This document shows, piece after piece, positions 13,751 through 21,253 of a DNA stretch of 31,532 nt. Position numbers and translations under genes: made by a program. The notes below the pieces were generated by a model. The model worked only from the letters and a program-made list of their open reading frames with translations, was not told the DNA's origin and did no database searches. This DNA comes from CAYMKL01 sp964390805 (lineage in GTDB: Bacteria > Chloroflexota > Anaerolineae > VGOG01), in contig CAYMKL010000083.1 in assembly GCA_964390805.1 (NCBI GenBank), forward strand, positions 1 to 31,532, written 5' to 3'. Positions within the stretch are counted from its first letter, which is position 1, and every line of letters begins with the position of its first letter.

Positions 13751-15148
13751 TCACCTCCGGCTGAACCCCGCCAAGCTATCGAACTTCTCCCACGCCCTCC
13801 GGTAGAGCCAGGATGGGCGGCCCTTTATCTCGGCTGCGGATACCCTCTTCGCCCACTCCTCCGTCGCACTGGTGGCCCGCTCGAAGCAGCTTGCAGTGAA
13901 CGCAGCCAACGGTTCAGCCCGCTCCTCGATGGGTACATCGCGGTGCTTTTCACACATCTCGGCAGCCTGAGCCAGGAACTCGGCCTCCAGCGAGTCCCGA
14001 TCCTGGCGGTAGAGCGGGAGGCGGGTGGGATAGTCCTCCAAGACGGCCCGATGCAACTGCTCGTGGTTCCACCAAAGGGAACTGGGGTCGTAGGTATCGT
14101 TTGGCTCAGGGCCGAGGACTTCGGCGAGCGTCGCTTCGCTTAAAGTCGAGCCGTCGGGCAGGCCCGCTTCCAGATAGACGGGCTTGAAGATGCCCGTGCA
14201 GGGCGCCGACGTACCCGTGAGCCAGTGGGTCTGTAGGTCAGGCGCCAGGTGGAAGATGAACGAGCCGGTGGTTTGGCAGAAGCGGATGGGTCCCCACGAA
14301 GCATGATCGCAGATAGTGATGTTGGTGATTCCATCGGGTCGCCAAGACGGGTTGGCGGCAGCACGAGGGCCGTGGTCACGCAGCACCTCCATCATCGTTT
14401 CGACAGTGATACTCCCCTTCTTGGCCCTCAGAAGTTCCGTCGTCCGACGCTGTCGGGCTGCGCTGGAACTGAACCGGGTGTAGAGGGTGTCGGAGAAGCA
14501 GCGAGTGAAGTGGAAATCCTCTGGATAGTTGCAGCACCCTCTGTTGATGGCAAACCTAATCATCTTCGGCGAGGCCTTGTCCCACCTACCCCCTATGGTC
14601 AGTCCATTGGAAAGGGTGCGAACGTCTCGCACCTTTTCGGCGACCCAAAACTTGGCCACCGTCTCCAGCACCCAGGCCTCGGTGGGATCGGCGATGATGA
14701 AGGAGTTGTGGTAGTACTGCTTTCTTAAATGGCCATAGTTGCCGGACTGACCGTAGGTCTCCAGTAGCTCGATGATCACCTCCAGGGCTTTGAGAGCGGT
14801 ATCAGCCCTCTCCAGAGCCAGGCGGATGAAGTCCATCCCTATGAGGCCTGGCAGTTTCCTGGCGTGAAGCTTAGTAAAGACTGCTTCGTTCCCAATAGCC
14901 ACGCCGCACTCGTTGGCTCCCATCTCGCAGCCCCATATCCAGAAGGGTTTGGAGAGGAGCACCCCGTAGGTCTCCCGCACCTGGGGGATTTCAATGTAGG
15001 TGCACTTCACCTTCTCGCCTTCCTCGTGGACGGCTGGCGGGATGATCACGATTTGCTGAGCCTCGTTGGGCTCGCGGTCGCTGTTCTTGGCCAGGATGAC
15101 CGAGCCATCGGCCGTGGCATTCCCCACGGCAACCATAGTGTCACTCAT
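13751..15148 (-). CDS. C69 family (secernin-like) Ntn hydrolase with Ser at the nucleophile position
   Basis: A 465-aa protein of the peptidase C69/secernin group, N-terminal nucleophile hydrolases that cleave amide bonds. The start MSDTMVAVGNATADG, then SVILAKNSDREPNEAQQ, is the family signature. In typical members the second or nearby residue is Cys (MCDT), exposed as the nucleophile. Here the codon is AGT, Ser. Other parts are normal for the family: NECGVAIGNEAV, GMDFIRLALERA, YHNSFIIADPTEAWVLETV and a final Trp/Arg-rich helix. There is no signal peptide. It starts 20 nt after the acyl ligase stop and precedes MFS, with a MITE-like element in between. Ser can act in other Ntn enzymes, so it may be active, but that is not shown. 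Confidence 0.9.
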   Translation of the reverse strand: MSDTMVAVGNATADGSVILAKNSDREPNEAQQIVIIPPAVHEEGEKVKCTYIEIPQVRETYGVLLSKPFWIWGCEMGANECGVAIGNEAVFTKLHARKLPGLIGMDFIRLALERADTALKALEVIIELLETYGQSGNYGHLRKQYYHNSFIIADPTEAWVLETVAKFWVAEKVRDVRTLSNGLTIGGRWDKASPKMIRFAINRGCCNYPEDFHFTRCFSDTLYTRFSSSAARQRRTTELLRAKKGSITVETMMEVLRDHGPRAAANPSWRPDGITNITICDHASWGPIRFCQTTGSFIFHLAPDLQTHWLTGTSAPCTGIFKPVYLEAGLPDGSTLSEATLAEVLGPEPNDTYDPSSLWWNHEQLHRAVLEDYPTRLPLYRQDRDSLEAEFLAQAAEMCEKHRDVPIEERAEPLAAFTASCFERATSATEEWAKRVSAAEIKGRPSWLYRRAWEKFDSLAGFSRR

Positions 15149-15168
15149 TTTAGCTCCTTTTCAGTTGA

Positions 15169-17679
15169 TCAAATTTGCTCCTCAACCAGCATCCGACGCA
15201 GCACCTTGCCCACGAAGGACTTGGGCAGCTCCTGGCGGAATTCGATGTCCCAGGGCACGGCGTATTCCTCCAGGCGGCGGCAACAGAGATTCAGCAATTC
15301 CTCTTTGGAGAGATCTGTGCCGGGGCGAGGCACCACGAAGGCTTTGACCTTTTGCCCATGCTCTTCACAGGCCACGCCCACGACGGCGACTTCCATGACC
15401 TTGCTGTTCTCGTACAGCACCTCCTCCACATCTCGCGGATACACGCTATAATCACCGGCCATAATGGTGTCCCGCTTGCGGCTGATGATCTGGAAATAAC
15501 CGTCGGCGTCCATCACCGCCACGTCGCCCGTGCAGAGCCAGCCAGACCTGACAGGTTTCGGAAAACCTGTCAGGTCTTCGGGGGGCACCCAGTAACCCTG
15601 CATGACCTGAGGCCCTTTGACCAGCAGCTCACCAATCTGCCCGGCTGGGAGATCTTCCCCAGTCACCAGGTCTACAATCTTGGCGTCAGTGTTCGGTATG
15701 GGAATGCCAATAGAGCCGACTTTGCGCAGACCTTCCAGGGGATTGGCGTGGGTCACGGGTGAAGCCTCCGTCAACCCGTACCCCTCGACCAAGCGGCCTC
15801 GTGTGAGCTTCTCAAAAGCTTCTTGCACCTCAATGGGCAGGGGAGCCGCGCCGCTGATGCAAGCCTTTATGGACGATAGCCCATAGGAGCGCACGTTGGG
15901 CGCCTGATTGATGGCCATGTAGATCGAAGGGACGCCGGGGAAGATGGTTGGTTTGAACTGCTTGATATGCTGGAGCACCTGCTTCAACTCGAAGACCGGC
16001 AACAGCACGATGGTCGCTCCCATAGCGATGGGAATGTTCATGGCGGTGGTCATGCCGTAGCTGTGCGTCAGCGGGAGCACCGATAGAAAGGTCTCCTGAC
16101 CGTAGCGCAGATCGGGGATCCAGTGGCGGGTCTGAAGCGCGTTGGCGACCAGGTTGGCGTGGGTGAGACGGACGCCCTTAGGCTGGTCGGTGGTTCCACT
16201 GGTGTAGAGGACGGCAGCCAGGTCATCGCTGGAGACCTCGATGTCGGGCGGCGTCCGAGCCGTGTCTATCATCAACTGCCGCATCAGGTGTCCCCCATAG
16301 CTTCTGTCGGCCTTCTCCTGGGGAGCGAGACCTGCTGCTTCCCAGCGCCCCAGGAGTTGCCTGTAGACTTGAGCGGAGACGGCTTCGCGGACATCGGCGA
16401 ACACGAGGGTGAGAGGGACGTGCGCTTGCACGGCCCTCGCCAAGCCGCCGAACTCCCTCAGCGTGACCAACACCTGAGCTTCGGTCTGCCTGATTTGCTC
16501 GATGATGGCTGCCCCGTCAGCATCGGGATTGGGCAGCACCACCACCCCGCCGACCTTGAGTGTGGCGTAGTAGGAGACAATCATCTGCGGCGTGTTGGGC
16601 AGCACCAGCATGACGCGCTCCCCCGGTTTGACGCCCAGGCCGTGCAGCGCGTGGGCGAACTGATTGGCGTGCCATTCGAGCTGTTGATAGGTCAGCTTAG
16701 AGCCGTAGAATATGGTTGCTGTCCGTTTCGGCACGTTGTCTGCCGCTGCCTCCAGGAATTTGTGGAGGGGCTGGCGCGGGATGGGGACGGTGTGTGGGGT
16801 GTGTTTGCCATAGCTCTTGAGCCAGGGACGATGCGGCAGGGCCGCGCGGGCGGTTTGCTCGCGCCAAGAGATACGTGGCCCTTCTTCCTCTTGCCCAATA
16901 AAACGCTCGATGGCGCGGTTGACCGCCGGGTGGCGCTCGAGCTGGACTTTGTGCTTGGACGCGCCGATGTCAATCACCTCGGCCCCCGGCACCATTTTGC
17001 TCACCTCATCAAAAACGCGGCGGGGAAAGTACCTGTCCCGCTCGCCTGTGATGATGAGCGTGGGCGTGTGGATATTCCGCAGCAGCGGCCAGCCCTGCCA
17101 TTTGCGCATGTTGTTCAGCATCATCCGTTTCATGACGTGGACCTCAGCGTTCCAGCGGGGGCGATATTTCCACCACGGTCGGAAAGCCGCCGCCGGCACC
17201 CGCGAGAGCCAGGATGCCGCACGAGGTAGCGGATACTCGCCCGCCGTCGAGATAAGGATGAGCTTCTCCAGTCGCTCCGGGCAGGCATTGGCATATTCGA
17301 CGCAGATGGAACCGCCGAAGGAATGGCCGGCCAGAATGAACTTCTCCGGCAGACCGAGCGTCTCCGCTATGGTGTTTATATCATCAACCAATTCTGACAT
17401 GGTGTATGAAGTGAAGGGGGCGTCGCTCTGGCCGTGACCGCGCAGATCAGGCGCTACGACGCGATAGCCGCGCGCGAAATGGTTGACCTGGTATTCCCAC
17501 GTTTCGGCGCAGCCGCCATAGCCATGCACGAACATGATCGCCTTTTCGGCCCCTTCGGGCCAGATATCAATCACGCTCAGCGACACATCGGCCAGGCCAC
17601 GTATGGGCACGTCCACCCGATAGAGGCTGAAATCCAACTGAATGTCCCGCTGCTTGAGACCACGCAGTTTTCTCTTCAT
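15169..17679 (-). CDS. Fusion of alpha/beta hydrolase and AMP-forming acyl-CoA synthetase
   Basis: 836 aa, two enzymes in one chain. Residues ~20-265 are an alpha/beta hydrolase: FVHGYGG oxyanion region, Ser120 in GHSFGG, Asp215 in TGERDRYFP, His243 in SKHKVQLE. Residues ~305-836 are an ANL-family ligase: YTSGTTDQPKG (492-502), YGLTEAS (634-640), CTGD (716-719), a hinge ISRKRD, and catalytic Lys825 in GKVLRR. It would activate a carboxylic acid with ATP and CoA; the hydrolase half could release the acid from an ester. A perfect 15-bp-stem palindrome encodes residues ~701-712, in the loop before GWLCTGD. The ATG at 17679 has AAAGGA upstream. It begins 16 nt after the deacetylase stop. Confidence 0.94.
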   Translation of the reverse strand: MKRKLRGLKQRDIQLDFSLYRVDVPIRGLADVSLSVIDIWPEGAEKAIMFVHGYGGCAETWEYQVNHFARGYRVVAPDLRGHGQSDAPFTSYTMSELVDDINTIAETLGLPEKFILAGHSFGGSICVEYANACPERLEKLILISTAGEYPLPRAASWLSRVPAAAFRPWWKYRPRWNAEVHVMKRMMLNNMRKWQGWPLLRNIHTPTLIITGERDRYFPRRVFDEVSKMVPGAEVIDIGASKHKVQLERHPAVNRAIERFIGQEEEGPRISWREQTARAALPHRPWLKSYGKHTPHTVPIPRQPLHKFLEAAADNVPKRTATIFYGSKLTYQQLEWHANQFAHALHGLGVKPGERVMLVLPNTPQMIVSYYATLKVGGVVVLPNPDADGAAIIEQIRQTEAQVLVTLREFGGLARAVQAHVPLTLVFADVREAVSAQVYRQLLGRWEAAGLAPQEKADRSYGGHLMRQLMIDTARTPPDIEVSSDDLAAVLYTSGTTDQPKGVRLTHANLVANALQTRHWIPDLRYGQETFLSVLPLTHSYGMTTAMNIPIAMGATIVLLPVFELKQVLQHIKQFKPTIFPGVPSIYMAINQAPNVRSYGLSSIKACISGAAPLPIEVQEAFEKLTRGRLVEGYGLTEASPVTHANPLEGLRKVGSIGIPIPNTDAKIVDLVTGEDLPAGQIGELLVKGPQVMQGYWVPPEDLTGFPKPVRSGWLCTGDVAVMDADGYFQIISRKRDTIMAGDYSVYPRDVEEVLYENSKVMEVAVVGVACEEHGQKVKAFVVPRPGTDLSKEELLNLCCRRLEEYAVPWDIEFRQELPKSFVGKVLRRMLVEEQI
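15544..15577. repeat. Perfect 15-bp-stem palindrome inside the ligase coding sequence
   Basis: AGACCTGACAGGTTT (15544-15558), loop CGGA, AAACCTGTCAGGTCT (15563-15577). It encodes a loop about three residues longer than usual between the GYW and GWLCTGD segments. It resembles a dispersed palindromic repeat that inserted without breaking the frame. Confidence 0.85.
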
Positions 17680-17695
17680 GGCACTTCATCCTTTC

Positions 17696-18424
17696 TTACT
17701 CATCTGTAGACTGCATGTCCAGCAGTTCCGATAAAGTGACGACGCGGAAGCCGCGGCGATTGAGCTCTGGCAGGATAACGGCCAGGGCCGAGGCCGTGCG
17801 TTCCCCCCGCGCTCCGTGATCGTGCAAGACGATGATCGAGCCAGGCCGGACGTTCCGCAAGACATAGCGTGACGCGAACCACGCGGACGGAATCTGGGGG
17901 TCGAAGGGATAGACGGAGCCGAGGGCACACTGATAGTCATGCTGGTGAAGAATCGAGAGCATTGCATCATTGTACCAACCCGATCCCGGCCGAAACCAAT
18001 GAACGTCCGAGAACCTCGACAGGACACGGTGTGATTCCAGCAATCGCCGCTCAAATTCGGAGGGAGATAGCAGGATACTGCGTCCATCAGTCGTGAGGTG
18101 GTTGGCCAGTTCGTGACCCTCTTCCACAGTGCGGACGACAAGCTCTTCGTTCCCTGGTATACGACTCGTGATCAGAAAGAAAGTTGCGTGCGCATCGTGC
18201 TGGCTGAGCACATCCAGGATCCTGGGAGTTCCGATAGGGTCTGGTCCGTCGTCAATGGTGAGAGCCACCACAGGCTCTTGGGTATCAACCAGATACACCA
18301 CTTCGGGGGAGTGCTTGGCGAGCATCGAGACAACCCAACTGGGTTGGAATACCAATACTGTCCCCACGACAAGTATGGGTGAAATGATAACCGAACCGAT
18401 TTGGAGTTTCTTTCGTGATGCCAT
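17696..18424 (-). CDS. Membrane-anchored polysaccharide deacetylase (NodB/CE4 domain)
   Basis: 242 aa. Residues 9-30 are a signal anchor, so the catalytic domain (50-236) lies outside the membrane. The CE4 motifs are: TIDDGPD (Asp57, Asp58), HELANHLTTD (His109 with Asp113 where many family members have a second His), FRPGSGWYN, and LHDHGARGERT (His201). The family removes N-acetyl (or similar) groups from cell-wall or capsule sugars, using a metal. The Asp at the second metal position occurs in a recognised subgroup with the same WFRPGSGWYN run, so activity is still likely. The start at 18424 is the first ATG before the anchor. The acyl-CoA ligase follows after 16 nt. Confidence 0.9.
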   Translation of the reverse strand: MASRKKLQIGSVIISPILVVGTVLVFQPSWVVSMLAKHSPEVVYLVDTQEPVVALTIDDGPDPIGTPRILDVLSQHDAHATFFLITSRIPGNEELVVRTVEEGHELANHLTTDGRSILLSPSEFERRLLESHRVLSRFSDVHWFRPGSGWYNDAMLSILHQHDYQCALGSVYPFDPQIPSAWFASRYVLRNVRPGSIIVLHDHGARGERTASALAVILPELNRRGFRVVTLSELLDMQSTDE

Positions 18425-18480
18425 CGGCAGGATTTGGATACCCTCGCGTTACTGCCTAGAGGCTGTCTGAAGAACAGCAG

Positions 18481-18566
18481 GCCGGGCTCCCACGCCCGGC
18501 AATCCTTCGGCAAGCTCAGGACAAGTTCGGCGGCCCTTCGACGGGCTCAGGACAGGCGTGGGAGCC
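18481..18566. repeat. Palindromic repeat family A, copy 3, with 12-bp inverted ends
   Basis: GGCTCCCACGCC (18485-18496) and GGCGTGGGAGCC (18555-18566) are perfect inverted repeats. Inside are two direct, imperfect copies of CCTTCGRCNNGCTCAGGACA (about 18503-18522 and 18534-18554). A second hairpin, GCCGGGC/GCCCGGC, spans 18481-18500. It lies in the gap between the VOC and deacetylase genes; a termination role is possible, but there is no T-run. Confidence 0.75.
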
Positions 18567-18591
18567 GCCTCTGCTAACTCGGAATGGAACG

Positions 18592-19050
18592 TCAATCCGA
18601 CCAGTGCTGCAATTCGACGATGTTCCCCTCGGGATCAGTGACGTAAGCGAACGTGATCTGCCCCGCGCCGGCGATTTCCACAGACACAAGATTTCCCACG
18701 ATTCCCCCACCTGCCGCTAGCACCGCCTCTCGGGCAGCCGCCACATCATCCACCGCGAACGAGATGTGGGCAAACCCCGGCCGGTTGGCTGCTGGTTTCG
18801 ATTGATCCATTTGGTGATTGTACTGGAAGATCTCCAGCGTTGGGCCTCCGTCTCCGTACCCCGGCAGCCGAAGATGCAGGCCTCGGATGCGGGCTTGGGG
18901 CACACCCGTGGCAGCCTCCAGCCATTCTCCAGACAGATCTCGTTCAGGGAGCAGCGGAACACATCCAAAGACGCGATCATAGAAAGTGGCGAGCCTCTTC
19001 CAGTCTTTGGCAATCAGATTGGTGTGCACGTATTTGGCGCGAACGGTCAT
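18592..19050 (-). CDS. VOC (glyoxalase/bleomycin-resistance-like) family protein
   Basis: A 152-aa metal-binding VOC fold with two beta-alpha-beta-beta-beta units. Metal ligand positions are present: His9 (YVHTNLI), Glu in LEIFQYN, His in FAHISFAVDD and Glu in GNIVELQHW. Such a set fits a metal-dependent lyase, isomerase or dioxygenase; the reaction cannot be told. The ATG at 19050 has GAGGT 5 nt upstream and a good promoter 90 bp upstream, divergent from trxB. It is separated from the deacetylase by a repeat, so it may be its own unit. Confidence 0.92.
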   Translation of the reverse strand: MTVRAKYVHTNLIAKDWKRLATFYDRVFGCVPLLPERDLSGEWLEAATGVPQARIRGLHLRLPGYGDGGPTLEIFQYNHQMDQSKPAANRPGFAHISFAVDDVAAAREAVLAAGGGIVGNLVSVEIAGAGQITFAYVTDPEGNIVELQHWSD

Positions 19051-19139
19051 GAGTCACCTCGGAAGTGGTGAGGTCTTGTATTCATTGTGCTCCTGAGCCA
19101 TCGGGCGTCAGGCCCTGGGGATTATCGGAGGCAGGATAT

Positions 19140-19168
19140 AGTATAACAGATTTCAACCCGTTTGGCAA
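19140..19168 (-). promoter_or_regulatory. Promoter of the VOC gene
   Basis: On the minus strand: TTGCCA (19168-19163), 17-nt spacer, TATACT (19145-19140). Transcription would start near 19133, giving a leader of about 80 nt. Confidence 0.65.
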
Positions 19169-19170
19169 TA

Positions 19171-19310
19171 GCCAAGAGGGGGAGCGTTACGCATTTGGGA
19201 CAAGCTCGCGGAGGGTTTCAGGCGGCCAGCCCAGCAACTGCCCGCGCAAGATGCGGGCGATGGGTATCTGGAGGAGTGTTCTCCTGTGTAACGCTCACCA
19301 AATCCCCCAC
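19171..19310. other. Intergenic block between two divergent promoters
   Basis: No gene is supported in 19051-19388. This block has an 8-bp inverted repeat AGCGTTAC (19183-19190) / GTAACGCT (19288-19295), each near a GGGGGA/TCCCCC and an ATTTGG/CCAAAT, in swapped order. A hairpin GCCCGC/GCGGGC lies at 19240-19258. On the minus strand, a short open stretch at about 19195-19265 reads IARILRGQLLGWPPETLREL before a stop. It may be a gene remnant, but I cannot place it in a family. Confidence 0.4.
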
Positions 19311-19339
19311 TTGCCAGATGCAACGAAATCAAGTAAAAT
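19311..19339 (+). promoter_or_regulatory. Promoter of trxB
   Basis: TTGCCA (19311-19316), 17-nt spacer, TAAAAT (19334-19339). Start near 19346, leader about 43 nt, then GGGAGGG and ATG at 19389. Confidence 0.65.
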
Positions 19340-19388
19340 TAGGGACACTGTTGCAGGGACCTTGATGCTCTGCTGGGAGGGAAAAGAC

Positions 19389-20330
19389 ATGGAAGAACTG
19401 ATCATCATAGGCTCCGGGCCGGCTGGCTTTACAGCGGGGCTCTATGCTGGACGAGCGCAGCTTTCGCCCTTGCTTATCACCGGCAGCGCGCCGGGTGGCC
19501 TTATGGCCCTCACCTCAGAGATTGAGAACTATCCCGGCTTTCCGCAGGGCCTGAGCGGGCAGGAGTTAACTCAATTGATGCAGCAGCAGGCCGAGCGCTT
19601 CGGCACGAGGGTGCAGATGGATGAGGTCATCGCTGTTGATCTCTCTACTCATCCCTTCAAGGTTACGGCTTATGGGGACGAGTATGAGACCAAGGCTCTG
19701 GTTATCGCTACTGGGACCTCGCCCAGGAAAGCGGGCGTTCCCGGCGAGGCGGAGTTCACCGGCCGGGGTGTCTCTTACTGTGCCACCTGCGACGGCTTCT
19801 TTTTCCAGGACCGCCAGGTAGTGGTAGTGGGCGGCGGCGATTCAGCCATAGAAGAAGCTATTTTCCTCACCAAGTTCGCCACTAAGGTCTACGTGGTGCA
19901 CCGCCGAAACCGCCTGCGGGCGGAGAAGGTCTTCCAGGAGCGGGCCTTTCGCAACAAGAAAATAGATTTCGTATGGGATACGGTGGTCACGGAGATCCTG
20001 GGGAATGGGAGGGTGACAGGGATACGCCTCAAGAACGTCAAAACCGAAGAGGAGTCCACACTGGAGACCGACGGCGTCTTCATCTACATTGGCTCCATCC
20101 CCAACACGGGATTCCTGGAGGGACACTTGGAACTAGACGACCGAGGCTACATCGTCACCAACCGCCAATGCCATACCAGCGTACCGGGCGTGTTCGCCGC
20201 TGGCGATGTCCAGGAGCGAGTGCTGAAACAGGTCGCCACGGCCGTGGGGTCAGGAGCCATGGCTGCCATGGAGGCCGAGAAGTTCATCGCCCAGCTAGAA
20301 GACAGAGCCTATCCGGAGAGGGCAGGCTAG
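19389..20330 (+). CDS. trxB: Thioredoxin reductase
   Basis: A 313-aa FAD- and NADPH-dependent reductase of thioredoxin-like partners. FAD site IIGSGPAGFTAGLYAGRA at the N-terminus, redox disulfide CATC in SYCATCDG, NADPH site GGGDSAIEEA followed by VVHRRNRLRA (2'-phosphate-binding Arg residues), and C-terminal GVFAAGDV. The ATG at 19389 is chosen over an upstream frame from 19065, because GGGAGGG lies 7 nt before it and the FAD loop begins six residues later. A small CxxC redox-domain gene follows 123 nt downstream, so the pair may form a redox relay. Confidence 0.97.
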   Translation: MEELIIIGSGPAGFTAGLYAGRAQLSPLLITGSAPGGLMALTSEIENYPGFPQGLSGQELTQLMQQQAERFGTRVQMDEVIAVDLSTHPFKVTAYGDEYETKALVIATGTSPRKAGVPGEAEFTGRGVSYCATCDGFFFQDRQVVVVGGGDSAIEEAIFLTKFATKVYVVHRRNRLRAEKVFQERAFRNKKIDFVWDTVVTEILGNGRVTGIRLKNVKTEEESTLETDGVFIYIGSIPNTGFLEGHLELDDRGYIVTNRQCHTSVPGVFAAGDVQERVLKQVATAVGSGAMAAMEAEKFIAQLEDRAYPERAG

Positions 20331-20391
20331 CAATTCCAGGGGTAGAAGACCAATCGTATTGGCCGTTCTGAGCCGTTGTGACCCCCTGGAC

Positions 20392-20408
20392 GCCCAACGC
20401 GGTTGGGC
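20392..20408 (+). other. Hairpin after trxB
   Basis: GCCCAAC/GTTGGGC with a 3-nt loop, followed by TGCTACCCC and only a short T stretch. An outer pair, CCAGGGG (20337-20343) and CCCCTGG (20383-20389), also faces it. Weak terminator or mRNA-end structure; not a clear intrinsic terminator. Confidence 0.4.
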
Positions 20409-20453
20409 TGCTACCCCTTTATTAAAACTTCAGAAGAGGAGGAGATTGTTACC

Positions 20454-20657
20454 ATGACTATCACCAAAGAGATGCACATAGGCGAAGTAGTAGAGAAATT
20501 TCCCCAGACCGTGGAGGTTTTCCTGCGCCACGGCCTGATGTGCTTCGGCTGTGCTGTAGCCCGCTTTGAGAACGTGGAGCAAGGGGCTACTGCTCATGGC
20601 ATCAACGTTGAGGCCTTGGTGAAAGACCTCAACGCTGTCGTGCCCCAAGCCAACTGA
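20454..20657 (+). CDS. DUF1858 / hybrid-cluster-protein-associated redox disulfide domain protein
   Basis: A 67-aa protein that is almost only the domain: MTITKEMHIGEVVEKFPQ, then HGLMCFGC (Cys30, Cys33), then AHGINVEALVKDLN. The CxxC pair at the tip of a helix is the family's redox or metal site; such domains occur near hybrid cluster proteins and in ScdA-like iron-sulfur repair proteins. The ATG at 20454 has AGGAGG 11 nt upstream. It follows trxB, the natural reductase for a disulfide. No hybrid cluster protein is in the window. Confidence 0.92.
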   Translation: MTITKEMHIGEVVEKFPQTVEVFLRHGLMCFGCAVARFENVEQGATAHGINVEALVKDLNAVVPQAN

Positions 20658-20677
20658 CGCAGTGTGCCATATGTGAC

Positions 20678-21166
20678 CATTCCCTCGATTTAGCCCTGCA
20701 TTATCCAGACCGCCTGGCCGGACTGATCCTGCTAGGCTCAGGGGTGCGCCTCAGGGTGTCGTCAGCCATCCTCACCGGGATTCTGTCAGACCCGGAAGTG
20801 GAAACGGCCTTCGAGGCTACGGTAGACCTCGTTTGCGACTACGCCTTTGGCCCCGGTGCGACGGAACAGTTGGAACGCCTGGGGCGCCAGCGCCTGTTGA
20901 AGACTCCGCCGCAGGTGCTCCACGGTGACTATGCCGCTTGCGATGCCTTCGACGTGATGGACCGGCTTGGGGAGGTGCGTTGTCCCACGTTGGCCATCGG
21001 CGGCACCGCCGACAGGCTGACGCCGCCCAAATACTCCGCCTACCTGCGCGGCCATGTTACTGGGGCGGAGCTGGTGCTGGTGGATGCGGCAGGCTACATG
21101 GTCATGCTTGAGAAGCCCGGCGTTGTGACCAAGGCCGTTTCCAAGTTCATCGCCTCGCTGATATAG
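20678..21166 (+). pseudogene. Decayed alpha/beta hydrolase, 5' part lost
   Basis: The frame reads LDLALHYPDRLAGLILLGSG from 20684, which in intact hydrolases directly follows the nucleophile elbow (GHSxGG). The whole N-terminal half and elbow are missing, and no start codon with a ribosome site is present (the first GTG, 20744, is in the middle of a conserved strand). The cap region and CPTLAIGGTADRLTPP (acid Asp) remain. The catalytic His is replaced by Tyr: DAAGYMVMLEKP instead of the usual GxGHMVMLE. So both ends of the active site are gone. It starts only ~20 nt after the DUF1858 stop, suggesting a deletion joint there. Confidence 0.8.
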
Positions 21167-21215
21167 ACTCCTATCTCCTGGGAGGAGGAGGCGCTGAACG
21201 AGGTGCTCTCTTAGA

Positions 21216-21240
21216 TTGTGCACAAACATAATTGTACATT
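21216..21240 (+). promoter_or_regulatory. Palindromic sequence before the GH-A gene
   Basis: TTGTGCACAA (21216-21225) is a perfect 10-bp palindrome, followed by CATAAT (21227-21232), a possible -10, and ATTGTACATT. It may be an operator overlapping a promoter; no good -35 is seen. Confidence 0.3.
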
Positions 21241-21253
21241 GAGGAGGATTGCA

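Noticed and set aside
17696..18424. Asp in place of the second metal-binding His of the CE4 deacetylase (HELANHLTTD)
   Set aside because: I recall a whole subgroup with the same H-x3-D form and the following WFRPGSGWYN, so it is not a defect of this gene.
20392..20408. Intrinsic terminator for trxB
   Set aside because: The stem is good but there is no T-run, so it is listed only as a hairpin.
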